A stretch of DNA of 64,000 nucleotides from Takakia lepidozioides (GCA_030704615.1 CM060731.1:90128756-90192755), one strand, 5' to 3'; counted from the first letter of the stretch, positions 1 through 12,906 are shown. Program-made: numbers and translations. Notes: a model not told the origin generated them from the letters alone.

Positions 1-389
1 TTCTCTGTCGCACACACTCCGGCCTCTGCGCCCGAGGCGACTTCATCCGGGCTTCCTCTGTTGGATATTGGGTGCCGAATTTCCATTCGGGGGTAGTAAT
101 GTGACGGCACGGTGCCGGCTTCTCCCCTTCAGCCGTCATCATCCGGACGGCCCCCCACTTTCTGACTGCATACCGTTGGCAGTTATTGCGCAAAGACGAG
201 GGGCCGCATTCCGGAGACAAGGTTCATTAACACTCTGACTGTGGATTTTTGAGATAGTTGGCTCCCTGGATTTGGATCAGGCTTCGTCGCTCGGACAAAT
301 CGGCATCGCATTCATTCCCATCGCTGCACCCCCTTCTACCAGGGAGCTTCCCCGCACGCCATCCTGGCAGTCTTGTGTGCACATCTCCC
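1..389. other. 5' flank of MULE copy 1
   Basis: No gene is seen. The stretch holds two short hairpins (CCGAATTTCCATTCGG near 77-92 and GGCACGGTGCC near 104-114). The 5' end of the first transposon is not recognisable here, so it is either off the window or too diverged from the 3' end to be found by eye. An in-frame upstream ATG at 258 would add 44 residues to the transposase, but those residues have no counterpart in related copies. Confidence 0.4.
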
Positions 390-3300
390 ATGGCGGAAAA
401 CCCGAGCGCTACAGTGTACTGCCCTCCTCACGAGCATAGAGCTTCATTTCCGTGCAGAGGGGACACCTGCCGGGTGATGGAGAAATATCTGTGCGTTCGA
501 TACCACCTGAAACCGGGGTCGGTTTTTTTGGAGGAGGAAAGGAAGGACTCAAACGGCCTTGTTGTCGAGAGTATTGTTGTGCTCCACGATGATTTCGGCG
601 ATGGCAGGGAATGGCGAGTTCCACCATCGGACAGCGTCATATACAGGGCTGTTGGGGACTTCATTTGCCCGCCAAATGCACCGTCTATCCTGGCGCCTTC
701 CACGAAACAATCCGCGAATCAGAGAGTGGGTACCTCAAAGAGAGAAGTCCGCAACGAAGTAAATCCAGAGCCGAACCCATCCATGAAGACGACCGAGAAC
801 CGGGTTGTTCACAACCTGTCCGACTCAGACGAGGTCATGGAAGTTCCGAGGTCGTCCTGGAGATCAGGCAAGTCCTCAATGGACGTCAGTGGAGGAGGGA
901 GTCATATTCCCAGCACGAGCACCGCAGTTCGATCTATTCTAGAAATTCTGCGAGGGCTTCACCTGGAAGGACACCGGTCGGAGCTGGCCGGGCTGGACTA
1001 CAGCAAGTTCGCAATTAAATCGGTTACATGCCTTCCCGCCGACGTCGACGGTAATATCTTCTTTGAGTTCCCTCCTCGGGCGGACTACTCGAGGGCGTCC
1101 GGAATGTTGACAGATATGGATAGAAAACATGACGGTCATCCTTGGTGCGTTACCAAAACCACCAGCATGAAGATGCTTGATGGTGTGCGGGTGCGCTACG
1201 TTGTTTGTGCGGGCGCGTTGCGGTGTTTCTCCCCAACTTGCTTCCACTTTAAATCCAGAGGTCACAGGAACGAGACCGATTGGACAGGCACAGCTCACCA
1301 ACCATTTCGAGCTCAGGAGAAGGTTCCGAACTCCACATTTAAGTGTGCGCATTGCAAAGAACCACCACACTGCATGTCTGTTTGTAATGCCAAGCAGTTC
1401 TATGTGTTGCACCGTTTCCCTGACCTCACCCGAGCTTGCATACACGTTGGTTCCCATTGTCACAAATTGGCGAGGGGGAACTCGCGGGAGGCTGCCCACG
1501 AAGCAGAGCAGCTCGTTCAGGAGGAGGTTAAGTTGAGACCGGGTGCCAAACCCAAACAGATACAGCTCCAAGCCGCCCATAAGATGGCATTGGCCAGAAT
1601 TATGTCGGAAGACGGCTCCGATAGAGTTCCTCTCGACGAGAAGGAAATGGAGGCATTGCTGGAGTCGGTGTCCCACGTATGTTCACCGAATGTCCGAAAC
1701 CACATTGTCTCATGCAAACAGAAAATTGGGCGTGGCTCGGATATGCACTCCATTCTGGAGGTGAAGCGACGATGTGGATATGACTACATTCATGGAAGTA
1801 GGTTTCCAGGACAAGGGACTGAGGCAGATCGTTGTTTCGTATTCAAAATGTCCACGTGTGGACCTGGCAGTGGCGTCGAACTGGTCGACAGGATGACGAG
1901 TGGGAACTTGTCAAACAGTTGGGTCATGTTCGACCATATCAAGCGAATTACAAATCACCAGTGGGTGACAATGGGTGCACATGTCTACGACACCCACTGC
2001 AGGATGCTAATGACAATTGCTATTTGTGAGATGAAAGGAGAGGACACACAATCGGAGATGCTTCTTTGGCAGGGAATAAACGAACAGATGGCCAAGGCGG
2101 GATTGCCCCCTCCCAATTTCCGTGGTTTCATGGCGGACAACGCACAAGCAAATTGGGCTGCCATCCGAAGGGTGTACGGGCAAGACCCCAATGTTCCCAT
2201 GGAAGGCAAGGAGAGATCTTGTGGGTTCCATTTTCTGCAGAGCCTTTCGCAGTACACAACCAGGCTCGTGGCGCCAGATTTCAGAGAGGAGCACCGTTCC
2301 ATGTGCCTTGCGTGGAAGCGCGCTCCCACCTTGGATGATGCAGAGACACAGTTTGCATGCATACGGGCTTGGTGGACATCGTCAGGTGCTGTAAGGAAAT
2401 CAGACGAAGGAGCAATGGTCAGTTGGCTAGCATGGTGGCATTATCGTTTCCTCCAGTTCGGCGACTATATGCGGGAGGTGAGTTGCACGAATTCGCGTCC
2501 CGTTGGATATTATTCTTGGCCATATTTGTAACTTGCTTGTAACCTGAACATGTGCTTGTGCAGGAAATGTGTCTCGACTCCGACACCGACATGCCCACGA
2601 CAAACATGGCCGAATCAGTGCACTCTTCCTGGCGTGCCTCCTCTGCGGCGCATCTGGTGGACATCCTCACTGCCACAACGGAGGACATTGTGAGGTCAAT
2701 TATGCAGCAATGCAGGTACAACGAGTTCTTGAAAGGGAAACAGTGGGGCTTGGGGCCGGACAGGCAGGAAATGCTGATGCGGACTGCCTCCAGATCGAAG
2801 AATCCTCGGAAGTGGGCGGCGGCCTTGCGAGAGGGCCTTCGGGACACGCCATTGCTGCGAAGAGGCCAACATTTGGAAGGAGATGTTCATACCCGTCCAG
2901 TGAGACGAAGACTTGACGAGGCACCTGGCGGAGAAGAGGATTCATGGCGAGCTGACAAGAATATTCGCACGCTCCCTCGTGGTCCGGTGATGTTGTCCGA
3001 GGAGGTCTCGTCGAGCACCGGAAGTCCTGCACGTTCAAGATCGCCATCTCCTTTGAGCACAGGGCGCGTGCCCCGGCAACATAACGAGCCATCTGTAGTA
3101 AAGCAATACAACATTCCCATTGTGGAGACAAGAGTGTCGGAGTCACAGTGGAGAATTGCGAGGACATTGCCGGCATTTCGAGGGAAGTGTTGCGCCATCC
3201 GGGTGGATACGAGAGCACGCTGTGGTGAGATGATTCGGAGGAACCCACACGGTGCTGTACCTGCACCTTGTTTCAGCGGCAGATTTTTGACTCCCACATT

Positions 3301-3982
3301 TGCTCACGCCACAACGCAGACATTTTGGTTCTGTAGGCACGACATAATGACCTGTGTATTTGGCAAGCCCAAGTACGGGATTCAGGGAATGCCGGAGCCT
3401 CCGGGCGTCTGGCCTGTTGCACCGGGTTGCAGCCTCTCTCAGAATGAGGCGGATGCTCTATCTGCAGCAGGATTTCGAATGGTGCAACGCACAGACATCC
3501 CGGCCCACGCATTTCCGGTTCCTCAGACCCAGCCATTGCAGACTGCTCGGTCCAGTAGAGACGGATTGGACAATTCTGCACATCCCACAATGCGATTCGG
3601 AAGAGTGAAGAGACGACACCCTCCCAACAAGTTGAATGAGACTCGGATTGCCAATGCTCTTGGGATGGCTTGCACTATTCAGAGCTCCGTGGACGTACCC
3701 CCACCCGGCCTTGGGCGTGTGTATCGGATGGCAACGGCCGGCTCGGCTGTACGCGACGATGTATACACAATTACGATTGGAGTGGAGCCGACTTGCAACT
3801 GTACGGACTTCTCGTTGATGGAAGCAAAGAAGGGTTCGAAGTATTATCCGTGCAAGCATCTGTATTACATTTACCTGAAGAGGTTGAGGATGAACGTGAC
3901 TATTGATGACTTTATTCATGCACCGGCGTTGAGCGTGAACGAGCTGCACAAACTCCTCCTTAGGGATTCCAGAAATCATTGA
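390..3982 (+). CDS. Mutator-like (MULE) transposase, copy 1, two exons
   Basis: This is a cut-and-paste transposase that would act on the ends of its own element in the nucleus. Exon 1 is 390-2477 and exon 2 is 2564-3982, giving about 1168 residues; the 86-nt intron starts GTGAGT and ends TTGTGCAG. Start 390 (MAENPSATVYCPP) is chosen because two related copies begin at the same place (MAPNSYAIVCCPP at 32596, MSTPKYAVLSCPP at 5263). A Cys/His-rich segment (CAHCKEPPHCMSVC) precedes the catalytic core. Likely DDE residues are D515 (FDHIKRI), D583 (MADNAQANW) and E713 (NMAESVHSSW), with the MULE-type C611-x2-H614 between the last two. A SWIM zinc finger (C1107-x-C1109-x16-C1126-x-H1128) lies near the C-terminus. 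There are no internal stops, so this copy may be autonomous. The family call is firm; activity is inferred. Confidence 0.85.
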
Positions 3983-4140
3983 TGGGGCAAACGGAATCCT
4001 CCATATGGATATTTTCAAATGCATTTTGCTGTATCAGACTTTTTTTTTGCAGTGTAATGAAATGCACCCCAAAACTCCTGGAATGAGGCAATATTCCATT
4101 CAAACTGAGATCCAACAGAAGCAGTTGTGGGGCCATTTCT

Positions 4141-4445
4141 GGAAAAATGGCGCCGAATTTCTCTTTTTGGGGCCGAAAACTCGCTAAGTCCCAACATGCA
4201 CTGGTACCTGTGTTTGGGAAAATGGCGCCGAATTTCTCTTTTTGGGGCCAAAAACTGGCTAAGTCCCAACATGCACTGGTACCGTGTCTGGAAAAATGGC
4301 GCCGAATTTCTCTTTTTTGGGCCGAAAACTGGCTAAGTCCCAACATGCACTGGTACAGTGTTTGGAAAAATGGCGCCGAATTTCCCTATTTTGCGCCGAA
4401 AACTGACTAAGTCCGAACATGCACTGGAAAAATGGCGCCGAATTA
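4141..4445 (+). repeat. ~74-bp tandem repeat, five units, with GGCGCC core
   Basis: Five units start with ATGGCGCCGAATTTC at 4147, 4222, 4296, 4370 and 4432. The spacing is 75, 74, 74 and 62 bp. Each full unit also carries a CTAAGTCCCAACATGCACTGG block. The array lies between the transposase stop codon and the 3' terminus of the element, so it is subterminal. The GGCGCC centre resembles other hairpin repeats in the window. Confidence 0.85.
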
Positions 4446-4816
4446 CCTGTCATGAGGGGACCTATAGCCGCGGAATTCGGCACCATTTTTCGCCAGAGAG
4501 ACCTATTGCCGCGAAATACGTCGCCGTTTTTTCAGGTTACGGACCCTATTACCGCGAAATTCGGCGCCATATTTGCACATGTCGCTGGGAATTGGCATGA
4601 GCGGAAGACGAAATATCATGAGCACAACTGTCAAAAGTGCAATTTTCCCTTCAAGGGGCCGAATAATATATTTGTTTTTCCTGACACATTGCATTAAATT
4701 ATTGTTTTTTATTGTTTTTTATTTTCGAAATTTGTACTTCTGCTCATGAAAACCGATTGTGTTACTACTCTGCTCATGCCGCTCATGCCGCTCATGCTCA
4801 TGAAATAGCAAACCTC
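4446..4816 (+). mobile_element. 3' terminal region of MULE copy 1
   Basis: The stretch ends at 4816 with a terminus that reads inward, on the minus strand, as GAGGTTTGCTATTTCATGAG followed by CATGAGC repeats. The same terminus, with A for the second G-side purine, closes two other copies at 37008 and, inverted, at 28338. That agreement sets the element boundary. The remaining sequence has hairpin-like pieces such as GAAATTCGGCGCC (4557-4569) and no coding capacity. Confidence 0.65.
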
Positions 4817-5263
4817 CGTATGAGCAGATGAGGAAGGTTGAGATCCACAAAATACACTCTTAGAAACCTCAACACAATCCGAATTATGAGACCCCAAGCT
4901 CGCCGAATCTGCAACCTCCTCCTTCAATTTACAACTCCCATTTGTCGCAGCTTGATCGTTCTTTCTTGCAATAGAAGTGTGCCTCTCATCATGTGACTGT
5001 GTATAGCTCGTACCTGTGACACGGTACTTGGAGAAAGTGTCTGGAAACAACTCCCATTGCTTTTGGCCGTCATTGAAAACTGGAAGCAACACTGTGGAGG
5101 CATCATCATCTCCATCATCCTCCAAAAAAACTGAACCCGGAACAAGTTTGAATCTATTGCATAACCAAGGTTCTGGGATAATGCACTTGTTTCCATTGCA
5201 AGGATAACGAACCACTTTTGCATCAGGTGGACATGAAAGCACTGCATATTTTGGTGTAGACAT
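4817..5263 (-). pseudogene. N-terminal fragment of a diverged MULE transposase, cut by insertion of copy 1
   Basis: The minus-strand frame starts at 5263 (MSTPKYAVLSCPP) and aligns with the N-terminus of copy 1, including GSVFLED and a following acidic patch. It stays open for about 149 codons until 4817, where sequence belonging to the end of MULE copy 1 begins. The rest of this older transposase is therefore interrupted, which implies a nested insertion. The remainder of the older gene is not found to the left within the window. Confidence 0.65.
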
Positions 5264-5877
5264 TTGGCAATGCCCTCAAAGTTTGAGAGAAGATGCAAAA
5301 TGAATGAAAGCGCACATCTTGCAAGACCTTATGCAAATACATTAAATGGCTTACATTACTTATGTGTATCATCAATCCAGAAGGTCCAAATTTTTTGAGG
5401 CATGTGCTCCATCCATATTATTCTCTGACAGAAACAACTAAATGGACTATCCCCTATTTTTAAGACGACGGCGCCGTTGTTGAGATCTTAGAATCCAATG
5501 TACTGCCTTCTTCTTATGAGCATATGAAACATAAATGCTCTGCATGTTTCCATTTATTTTACAACCAATCGTTGATTAATCGTCCAACTATGAACTGATA
5601 CACTAGACGGCACAATTTATTTACAATCAAATCCCATGACATGTATGTTGATTTGTTCTTTGATTACTCATGTATGAGTAATGAGTACAAGTATTTGTGG
5701 CGACAATTGGCTCTAAAACCAATAAATTGATTAAGACACCCATAACAAAATATTTAGTTACTTTATCACTTACTTTATATTGTATTATGAAGGCGCCGCC
5801 ACAAAGTAACATGTCAATCGTACAACCATCTTCTGAGGATCCACGTGTAACCCATGTAGTCCAAAAAACACTAACGC
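5264..5877. other. AT-rich intergenic stretch
   Basis: No supported gene is seen. One GC-rich palindromic piece (GACGGCGCCGTTG near 5466-5478) stands out from the AT-rich background. It could be the remaining 5' part of the interrupted older MULE on the minus strand, but no terminus is recognised. Confidence 0.4.
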
Positions 5878-6045
5878 CAGAGTGTATAAAAAATGTTCAC
5901 ATTTCAGATTTGGCCAATTTGGCCTTTTTAAGGCCTTCGCCCTCGCCCCCCTTTCCCCCCGCTCTCCTTGGCGGGGGCAGGTTTGAACCCGCAACCTAGT
6001 GGAAAATACACCACAACCTTACCAACAAGCCATGCTCTATTCAAT
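5878..6045 (-). repeat. tRNA-derived SINE-like repeat
   Basis: Read on the minus strand, a polymerase III A-box-like block (TGGCTTGTTGGTAAGGTTG, near 6014-6032) is followed about 30 bp later by a B box (GGTTCAAACCT, near 5979-5989). A G-rich then A-containing tail follows. The spacing matches a tRNA head, but the cloverleaf is poor, so a SINE is more likely than a working tRNA gene. Confidence 0.55.
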
Positions 6046-6323
6046 GAAACAACCTCTACTTTTTTGTTAATAAACTGTTTCTTTTCAGTTAAACTTGTTG
6101 CCATTACTACATGACTAACCCGGTATCATTACTACACTAACGTAGTCTAGTATACTTGCACATTATCCCTTGCCACTCCCCCAAACAAACACACACAAAC
6201 TACACAAGCACTTAACACGTCTCTAGTCTCTACACCCTGGAGACTCCCGTTGCGAAGAGGAGACGGAGGCGCCGCATCTCGGCCTTATACTATACCACCC
6301 CGAGGCAACGAGCTGTTGCGGCG

Positions 6324-9300
6324 ATGGGGAGGAAGAAGGACACTCGAGGGGGAGGCGTTGGTGGTGGTGGTGGTGGTAGAGGCAAGCTGCGGACGGAGAA
6401 GGTAAGCTGTAGTTTTGTTTTTTTTCATGACCTGCACTTAGGCATATGCGCCATCGCACAAGCCCCACCAAGCTGCTCCTTATCTAGCACATCCGCCGGC
6501 ACAGATGCCTAAGTCACTTCAAGTCTCACAAGTTTGCGAATCTCCACACATACACACAACCGTCTCCGCCGGCGGAGACAGCTCATTCCCCTTGGTTTTT
6601 TCTGATGCTTGGAAGGGCTGGGCTGCCACCTCCGCCGGCGCATACCGTTGGAGCTGGGATGCTCGCATGTTTCAGGAAGTGCTCATCTACTCCCATCCCG
6701 TTTATTTTTTTGCATGCTCATACGTTGCTGATGCTCCGAGCGGGTTGGGCTGGCGTATCCGCTGGCGCATACCTGTGCAGCAGGGCTGCTCAAATGTTTC
6801 AGGAAATTCTCCCCTTTTCAATCTTCTTTGTTTTTCCGCATGTTGATGCTCCGAGTGGGCTGCGCTGGCATATCCGCCGGCGCATACCCATTGAGTACAT
6901 TCTTTTTTGCTCAGATCATAGGTTTCAGGAATCTCCTGCAAGCGTCTCCACCGGCGGAGACACTTGGAGCTTGGTTTTTTTTTGCATATTCCCTGTGTTA
7001 CGGAAGCTCCAAAGTGCCAAGGCTGCCACCTCTGTCAACACAGACCCGTGCAGCAGGGCTGCTCACATATTTCAGGAAGTTCTCCCCCCTTCCATCTCTT
7101 TTGTTTCTCCGCATTCTCATAAGTTGTTGATGCTCCGGGCGGGCTGGGCTGCCATATCCGCCGGCGCATACCCATTGAGCACAATCTTTTTTTGCTTAGC
7201 TCCTAGGTTTCAGGAACCTCATGCAAGCATCTCCGCCGGCGGAGATGCTTGGAGCTTGGTTTTTTGTTGTATATTCCTTGTGTTACGTAAGCTCCAAAGT
7301 GTCGAGGCTGCCACCTCCGTCGGCGCAGACACTTGGGGAACCTTCCCTATTTTGGTTGATCACAGTATTCAAGTATCTCAAAGCTTCTACGTTGCCACCT
7401 CCACAACTCCACATGCTTCCATAGGCCTAGTTTGATCTTTCAAGGTGCTCCTGTATGTTTGGCTACAACCTCCCTTCCATGGTATGCGCCGGCGCATATG
7501 CTTGGAGCTCCTTGAGCAAAAATTTCTTCAAGGGCCTCAAATCTTGTCAAATTTTGAGTTGGTTGCACATATGTGGCATATGCGCCGGCGTAGGTGGTCG
7601 GAGGTCCTCTGTCGGGATGCTCACGCCTGTATTCTGCTGCAAGTTGTAAGCTTTGAAAGACAATTCATGGAATTAGTTGACTATCCAAATTCATTTGATT
7701 TCTTCATGCAACCATGACACTGAACTGCTCTTTTTACATATTATACATTCACACATGTGCTCTTCTCATACACTGACATCTTGAACTGTTTTGGTCTATG
7801 GAATTAGGAAATTACTACTACAACTGAAGCTGTGGAGGCCGGGACGCTTGCAACCATTATTGACGACATTGATGCAGGGAATTGGGGGGCAGATGAGTAT
7901 GAAGAGGATACAACATCTAGTGATCCTCTTTCTCTAGATGCCAAACAGGCAATTATTCTGGAAAAAAAACAAGATCTGAATGTAACTTTCAGGTCCCTCC
8001 TCATTGAGGATGGAGTTATGGACATTCCATTGTGTCGCATGATTTCTATGCAGGTTGTTAGGCCCGCCCTTGCCAACGACATCCTAAAGCTTAGAGGAGA
8101 CTTCTATTCTGGATACCATCCAGGAGCAGCCGTGTTCTATGTTTTTGTTGAGGGGATTGATGGATCTACTGTAGATGTAGGTCCTGATATCATCTCTACA
8201 TGGGATAGTCATTGGAAAATAGTCAATGATGAGTTTGAGAAGTATCTTGAGTCCAAGCCAAAGTTGCATCATCTTCGGGGGAAGATGTTTCATGTCTGGG
8301 ATGGGAATCATAGGCTTCAAGCATGGTATCCCTATATCAATGAAGTTCATGGGGCCAACTTGTCAAGACATGTCTGTGTGACAAGTTGGGTGCTCAATGC
8401 GGACATTGAAAATCGTGGTTCCCTCAGGTCCATCATGGATGGAGTGAATGTGTGAGTTTCCTTTCTATTCTTCATTTACTTTCATGTTCAATGTTGTCAT
8501 GTTCTTGCTCAATGGATGTACATATACACATCTTCTTTCTAATGATCATATTTTATATGTGCAGGGCAACAGAGAGGGCACATGTTACATCCAAATTTGT
8601 GCACTTGGTTTGCAAGGTCAATATGATTGGCCTTACACCTGTCTCTGAATGGAAGAATGTATTGAGGAAAGAGCAATACGACGAATGCATCAAGAAAGCA
8701 GGAAAGACTTGGTATAACCTGACAGTCCATGCAATGACAGAGATTTTGTACAAGGTAACATCATGTCTTAACCAAGTTTCATTCTTTGCATCCATAGACA
8801 AGATTCACCTCTGGTTCATGTTATGAACTGTTTTGGTTCTTTTGGCAACATGATATTGTTGAGGCCCAACGCATGGCGGGGGAAGCTTACAAACTTGCTG
8901 AGGGGCCAAAGAGTCAAGAGGGCCTTGAAGATACAATGAGACAGGCTGGATTGAAAGCAAGGGAGCAACACAAGAGTCAGCTTGTGAAGTTGTTTCCTAT
9001 TGCTGATCCAACCCTTGGAGAGGGGTTTCTCCAAGAACTTAAACTGCATTGGTCACGTGTAAAGGCAGGATCAGAGGAAATGACCCAAGAGAAAATGGTG
9101 AACATTGCTACCGCCCGGGTGGATCCTGAAGAAAAGATGGAATGGCTACATATATGGAATGGAGACCAAACACTTCACGACCGTAATTTTTTTCCACCCG
9201 GGCCTATCAGTGGGCCAACACTTGATCCTTGGCTGAATAGAAGGACTTTTTGGTGGCAGGTACATATACAATCACTATCTTCTCAATGCAATTAATTCAT

Positions 9301-11960
9301 TTTGTTGATGACACATTAACATAGTTATTTAACTGACTGTATTTTCTGGCAGCTTCGCAAGGTTGCCTTGGCTCAGTTTGCCTTGTACACCACTCAGCTT
9401 GGCCAATTTCATGTTGCCTTGGAGGAAGGAGAGAGTGAGAGTCTGGGAGACTACATGGATACATGGAAGATGACTCATTTCAATGAGTTGTTTCATAGAG
9501 AGTTCTCATTGCCAAAGGGGCCATTCAGAGGCAATGATTGGGAACAACAAACAGGTGGGGAGAAGGTGGTGAGACGGATTTTATTCAGGTACCATCTTTC
9601 CATTGCATTGTACATGGATAGTGTATACACCTTGTAAGTCAAAAATGTCTATGCTTCAAGTATTTTTCTAGTACATTGGGATATACATGTTTCTTAATGT
9701 GTTTGTTCAATTGTTGAACAAGTTGCATAAATATTTGTCTCCACAATAACTTTGAATGTGTTTGTATTTTAGGTACATGAGATTTGTGCTTGTACCGAGT
9801 GATTGACTTAAGGCTGAGCCCAAGTTTCTGATGGCCTGGAAGTTTGGTGCTCAACAAGCTTCCATGTACACACCTGCAATTGAGGAAGATTGGGGTGTGG
9901 AACACCGGGAAGGGGGGGTTGGTATTTGGATATGCCCAAGGGTACTATCCCCTATGCAGAAATGGGACTTCATAAGGAATGTGTTCGCAGGCAGTCAGTG
10001 AGTGATGAAGGGGGTATCTCCACTGAAGTCCCTGTTCTTGATCTGGAGCATGCAGAACAGATTGCTACACAGGCCGCTGACGCTGTAGCCCAAGTGGTCC
10101 CTGCCGTTGTGGGTGTACCAAAACGCAAATCACGAAAAAAAAAAAAGTGCAGATGTCAATGCAGGTGTGGCCCCCAATGCAGGTGTGGCTTCTATTGCTG
10201 GTCCTATTGGTAGTTCTTCACATCCTTCAAATCAGTTGGTTGTAGTGCCTGCACCTACTACTCGAGGAAACAAGCCAAAGGCAGGCGAACATCCTTACAG
10301 TGCAGTGTCATTTTCTGGTGGTGCACCTAGCATGTATCGCATGAAGATCATGCCTACTCATTTCATTGATATGGTGGAGGCCTCAAGTACATCTCCTGAT
10401 GCGACCTTGAAAGAGCTCATGGAGTTCTTAAAAAATGTGAGTTTCCCCCAACAAACAAACTTGAATGTAAGGAATTCTTCGATGTTTTTATATCCTCATC
10501 ATCCGGCTATTGACTCCTACATTTTCTGTATGTTGTTTGCAGTTGCCAGGAACTTGGTCTAGTGTTGTGGATGGAAAAAGCGTGCATGTGGCTGTGGACA
10601 TGATCATCGTGGACTGCCCAACAGGAATGCCTGTACAGGGCTGTTTGGATGGTGTACAGGTTCCTCCCTGGAATGCTTTTGATAAACGGTATTGGGAGTA
10701 TGCATTCTCCATTGCTAATGACCTGTTGGATGACAATGGATGCTTGGTGTTCTTGCAGGGCTCCGATGATTCATTTGCATTGGAGCTCTTTTCTTACTCC
10801 AGGGGCAGCTCTATTTCCGTATTATCAAGGAAATATACTTGCATCAATACCACCCCTCTACACACTCAGACAGGAAAGGTAAAAATCATCCCTCTTCAAT
10901 ATCTCATTGTTTGATGTTTCATCTTCCTACTCTCATACATATTATTAAACCATCCGGGTGCACTGTTTTTGTGGCAATGGCAGGTCTAACAGACCATGTT
11001 CTTCCACGCCCATGTCCTCACCAAGCAAGGAGGACTATTCAAACTGCGTGAGTCTGGCAAAGTTGTGGACCCCCTTGCAGACCCTGTTGAGTTGGATGTC
11101 ATCTACAACCACATTCCAGATGTTGCACTACCCATGCAAACTCCTCAACAAGCCTGGAGGGGTGCGCGAGACCGTAGTCCCGCCTGCATGCAAGTGTTGT
11201 TGGAGACATGCTCACCTCCTGGCTCCCGCATTTCGGATCTCACAGCTGGCACAGGTTTGCATTGGTCTCCATTTTGTAATTAAAATCTTCTGAGCTGATT
11301 CATGATCATTAACTGTTATCCGATATAATATCATCATTGCATGTTTTTTTCCTGCAGGTTCTACATTTATTGCTGCCCGCGAGTCTGGACGTCACGTATT
11401 TGGTCTTGAGGGGGACCAAACGTTGTATGCAGCACATCTCTCTGCACTTCAAAATACTCAACCCGTTTTGGTTTCATCTGTGGTAACTCCAACCATTCAA
11501 CGTCCTGTGAGTTTGTTGGAACCCCCCGCTCCTAAGGTGGCGCGCAAGCTTGGTCTTCATCTCGGCAGTACTTCCTAGTGAGTATGTCTCGCCTCCATTC
11601 CCTTTGTTGCAATCTCTATATTATTTGCAAAGCAAACCATTCCCATTTGATTTGTTAACATAAGTATACATGTATGTATGATGCAGTGATGGGATTGTGC
11701 GGACCATCTACGATAGTCTACCCCAAAGTCCTCTTTCATCGTTTTATCTACCTTCGTATGCCGAGTCCCAAGCTTTGCATTCAATACATCAACAACGTGA
11801 TGTAGGTCTTTCCAATGATCTCTTGTTTGACCGAATAACAGCTATTGTTGGACAATCCGTGGATAGGTTGCGTAGAGTTGAGGCTTTCATGGATGTGTAT
11901 GCCTCTGAATCACAGGCTTATGACACGGATGATGAAGTATCAGCTGATGATGTTATGTAG
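6324..11960 (+). CDS. Gene A: ParB-like domain fused to beta-class-like DNA methyltransferase, ten exons (three lesions in exon 6)
   Basis: Exons, by splice signals and comparison with gene B: 6324-6401, 7808-8451, 8565-8754, 8864-9259, 9353-9588, 9773-10436, 10543-10878, 10993-11254, 11358-11577, 11687-11960, about 1099 codons. Exon 1 encodes a Lys/Gly-rich N-terminus. Exon 2 has a ParB/sulfiredoxin-like region ending in FHVWDGNHRLQAW (residues about 185-197). A long helical middle follows. Exon 7 has a motif-IV-like strand and loop (MIIVDCPTG, where DNA methyltransferases have D/S/N-PP-Y/F/W). Exons 8-9 have an SAM-binding motif I (DLTAGTGSTFIAARESGRH, about residues 931-949) followed by GLEGD. 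The order IV then I is that of beta-class N4/N6 amino-methyltransferases. Lesions in exon 6 are an in-frame TGA at 9804-9806 and two compensating frameshifts in G7 (9912-9918) and A12 (10135-10146). Either these are base-calling errors or the gene is recently dead. The substrate is unknown. Confidence 0.72.
6550..7610 (+). repeat. Intron-1 repeat block with CCGCCGGCGG-type palindromes
   Basis: The long first intron of gene A holds about ten short palindromes centred on CCGG, such as TCTCCGCCGGCGGAGA (near 6569 and 7227) and TATGCGCCGGCGCATA (7484-7499), separated by diverged copies of a 100-250 bp unit. Shared unit pieces include GTTTCAGGAA and GATGCTCCGAGCGGG. The block starts about 150 bp after the exon-1 donor and ends about 200 bp before the exon-2 acceptor. 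Confidence 0.75.
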
Positions 11961-12906
11961 GTAATTAGAAATTACATATACAATACATTGTCCTCATTGT
12001 CAGTCCGAATTTTTTGTTATTTTTTATGATACATGTATTTCTCTCTAGTGTAAGGTAAAACAAATGGGGCAAATGATATGGTGTTGAAATCAGATTTCAT
12101 GTTATCTTCCTGTCATTTGATTTATCTATGTAATAGTTTGTACATAGATCTCTACTGCATTTCATAGATCCCTTTACCTTAATGCAAGTTCGACATGCAC
12201 TTCAGCACTATCAAATTTCATCATTAGTAAGATCAACCCTTATGAGTATTGTGGCATGTTATGTACACACAGGGTGACTATCTTTATCTCATTAGTGTTT
12301 CATTTCATTAGTGTTTCAAGTCTGAATGGGTAGTGTAGTGGTATGAACTAGGCTTGATACCCGATAGGTTGTGGGTTCTATCTCTGATGGACATTATGTT
12401 TTTGTAAAATAAAAATGTTTCAGAAGATAGATATATAGATACTGCAAAACCTATGTAACAAAGCTCCCTAGCATTGTCAAGCTCCCTAGCATTCCCTTAA
12501 CATTGCTCCATTCTGAACTTCAAACTAGACTCCCACCATTGGAAGAGCCCGTACCTTCACCATTTGTATCTAACAAGGAGCCGTGCCTCGTCACTTTTTA
12601 ATTTTTCGACCTTTTTTCTCATGTTGGAAAGCCATAAAAGCAACATGTTCATCTCCCATTCGTACACTCACCCATGTGGAATAATAATACAATGAATATG
12701 GAATATTCTATATAGAATATTCTTATTCCATCCTTTGATATTTTGACTATGGACCCTAAGATTAGATGAATCACAATTTTTTATTTTATTTTTGGTACCC
12801 TTATTTAAGTGTTGTGCATATAAAATTGTTCCTATGCATATCTAAAATTTGTATGCACGCATACATTCCTCCATATGCATGCATTTGTGTGCGCATATAG
12901 TATAGG
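11961..12906. other. 3' flank of gene A; AT-rich, with one SINE-like piece
   Basis: No gene is seen. A region near 12327-12390 resembles a tRNA head on the plus strand, with an A-box-like TAGTGTAGTGGTA (12331-12343) and a degenerate B box GGTTCTATCTC (12374-12384). It is probably a decayed SINE. The rest is AT-rich and likely contains the gene A 3' untranslated region. Confidence 0.4.

Noticed and set aside
258-389. Extended N-terminus of MULE transposase from ATG at 258
   Set aside because: The added 44 residues have no match in the two other family N-termini, which start at the position equal to 390.
5978-6038. Functional tRNA gene
   Set aside because: Boxes A and B are present but the cloverleaf stems do not pair well and the acceptor ends are missing; SINE head preferred.
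9804-9806. Selenocysteine codon in gene A (TGA opposite Cys)
   Set aside because: No SECIS element can be claimed, most land plants lack the pathway, and the same exon has two frameshifts; a lesion or error is more likely.
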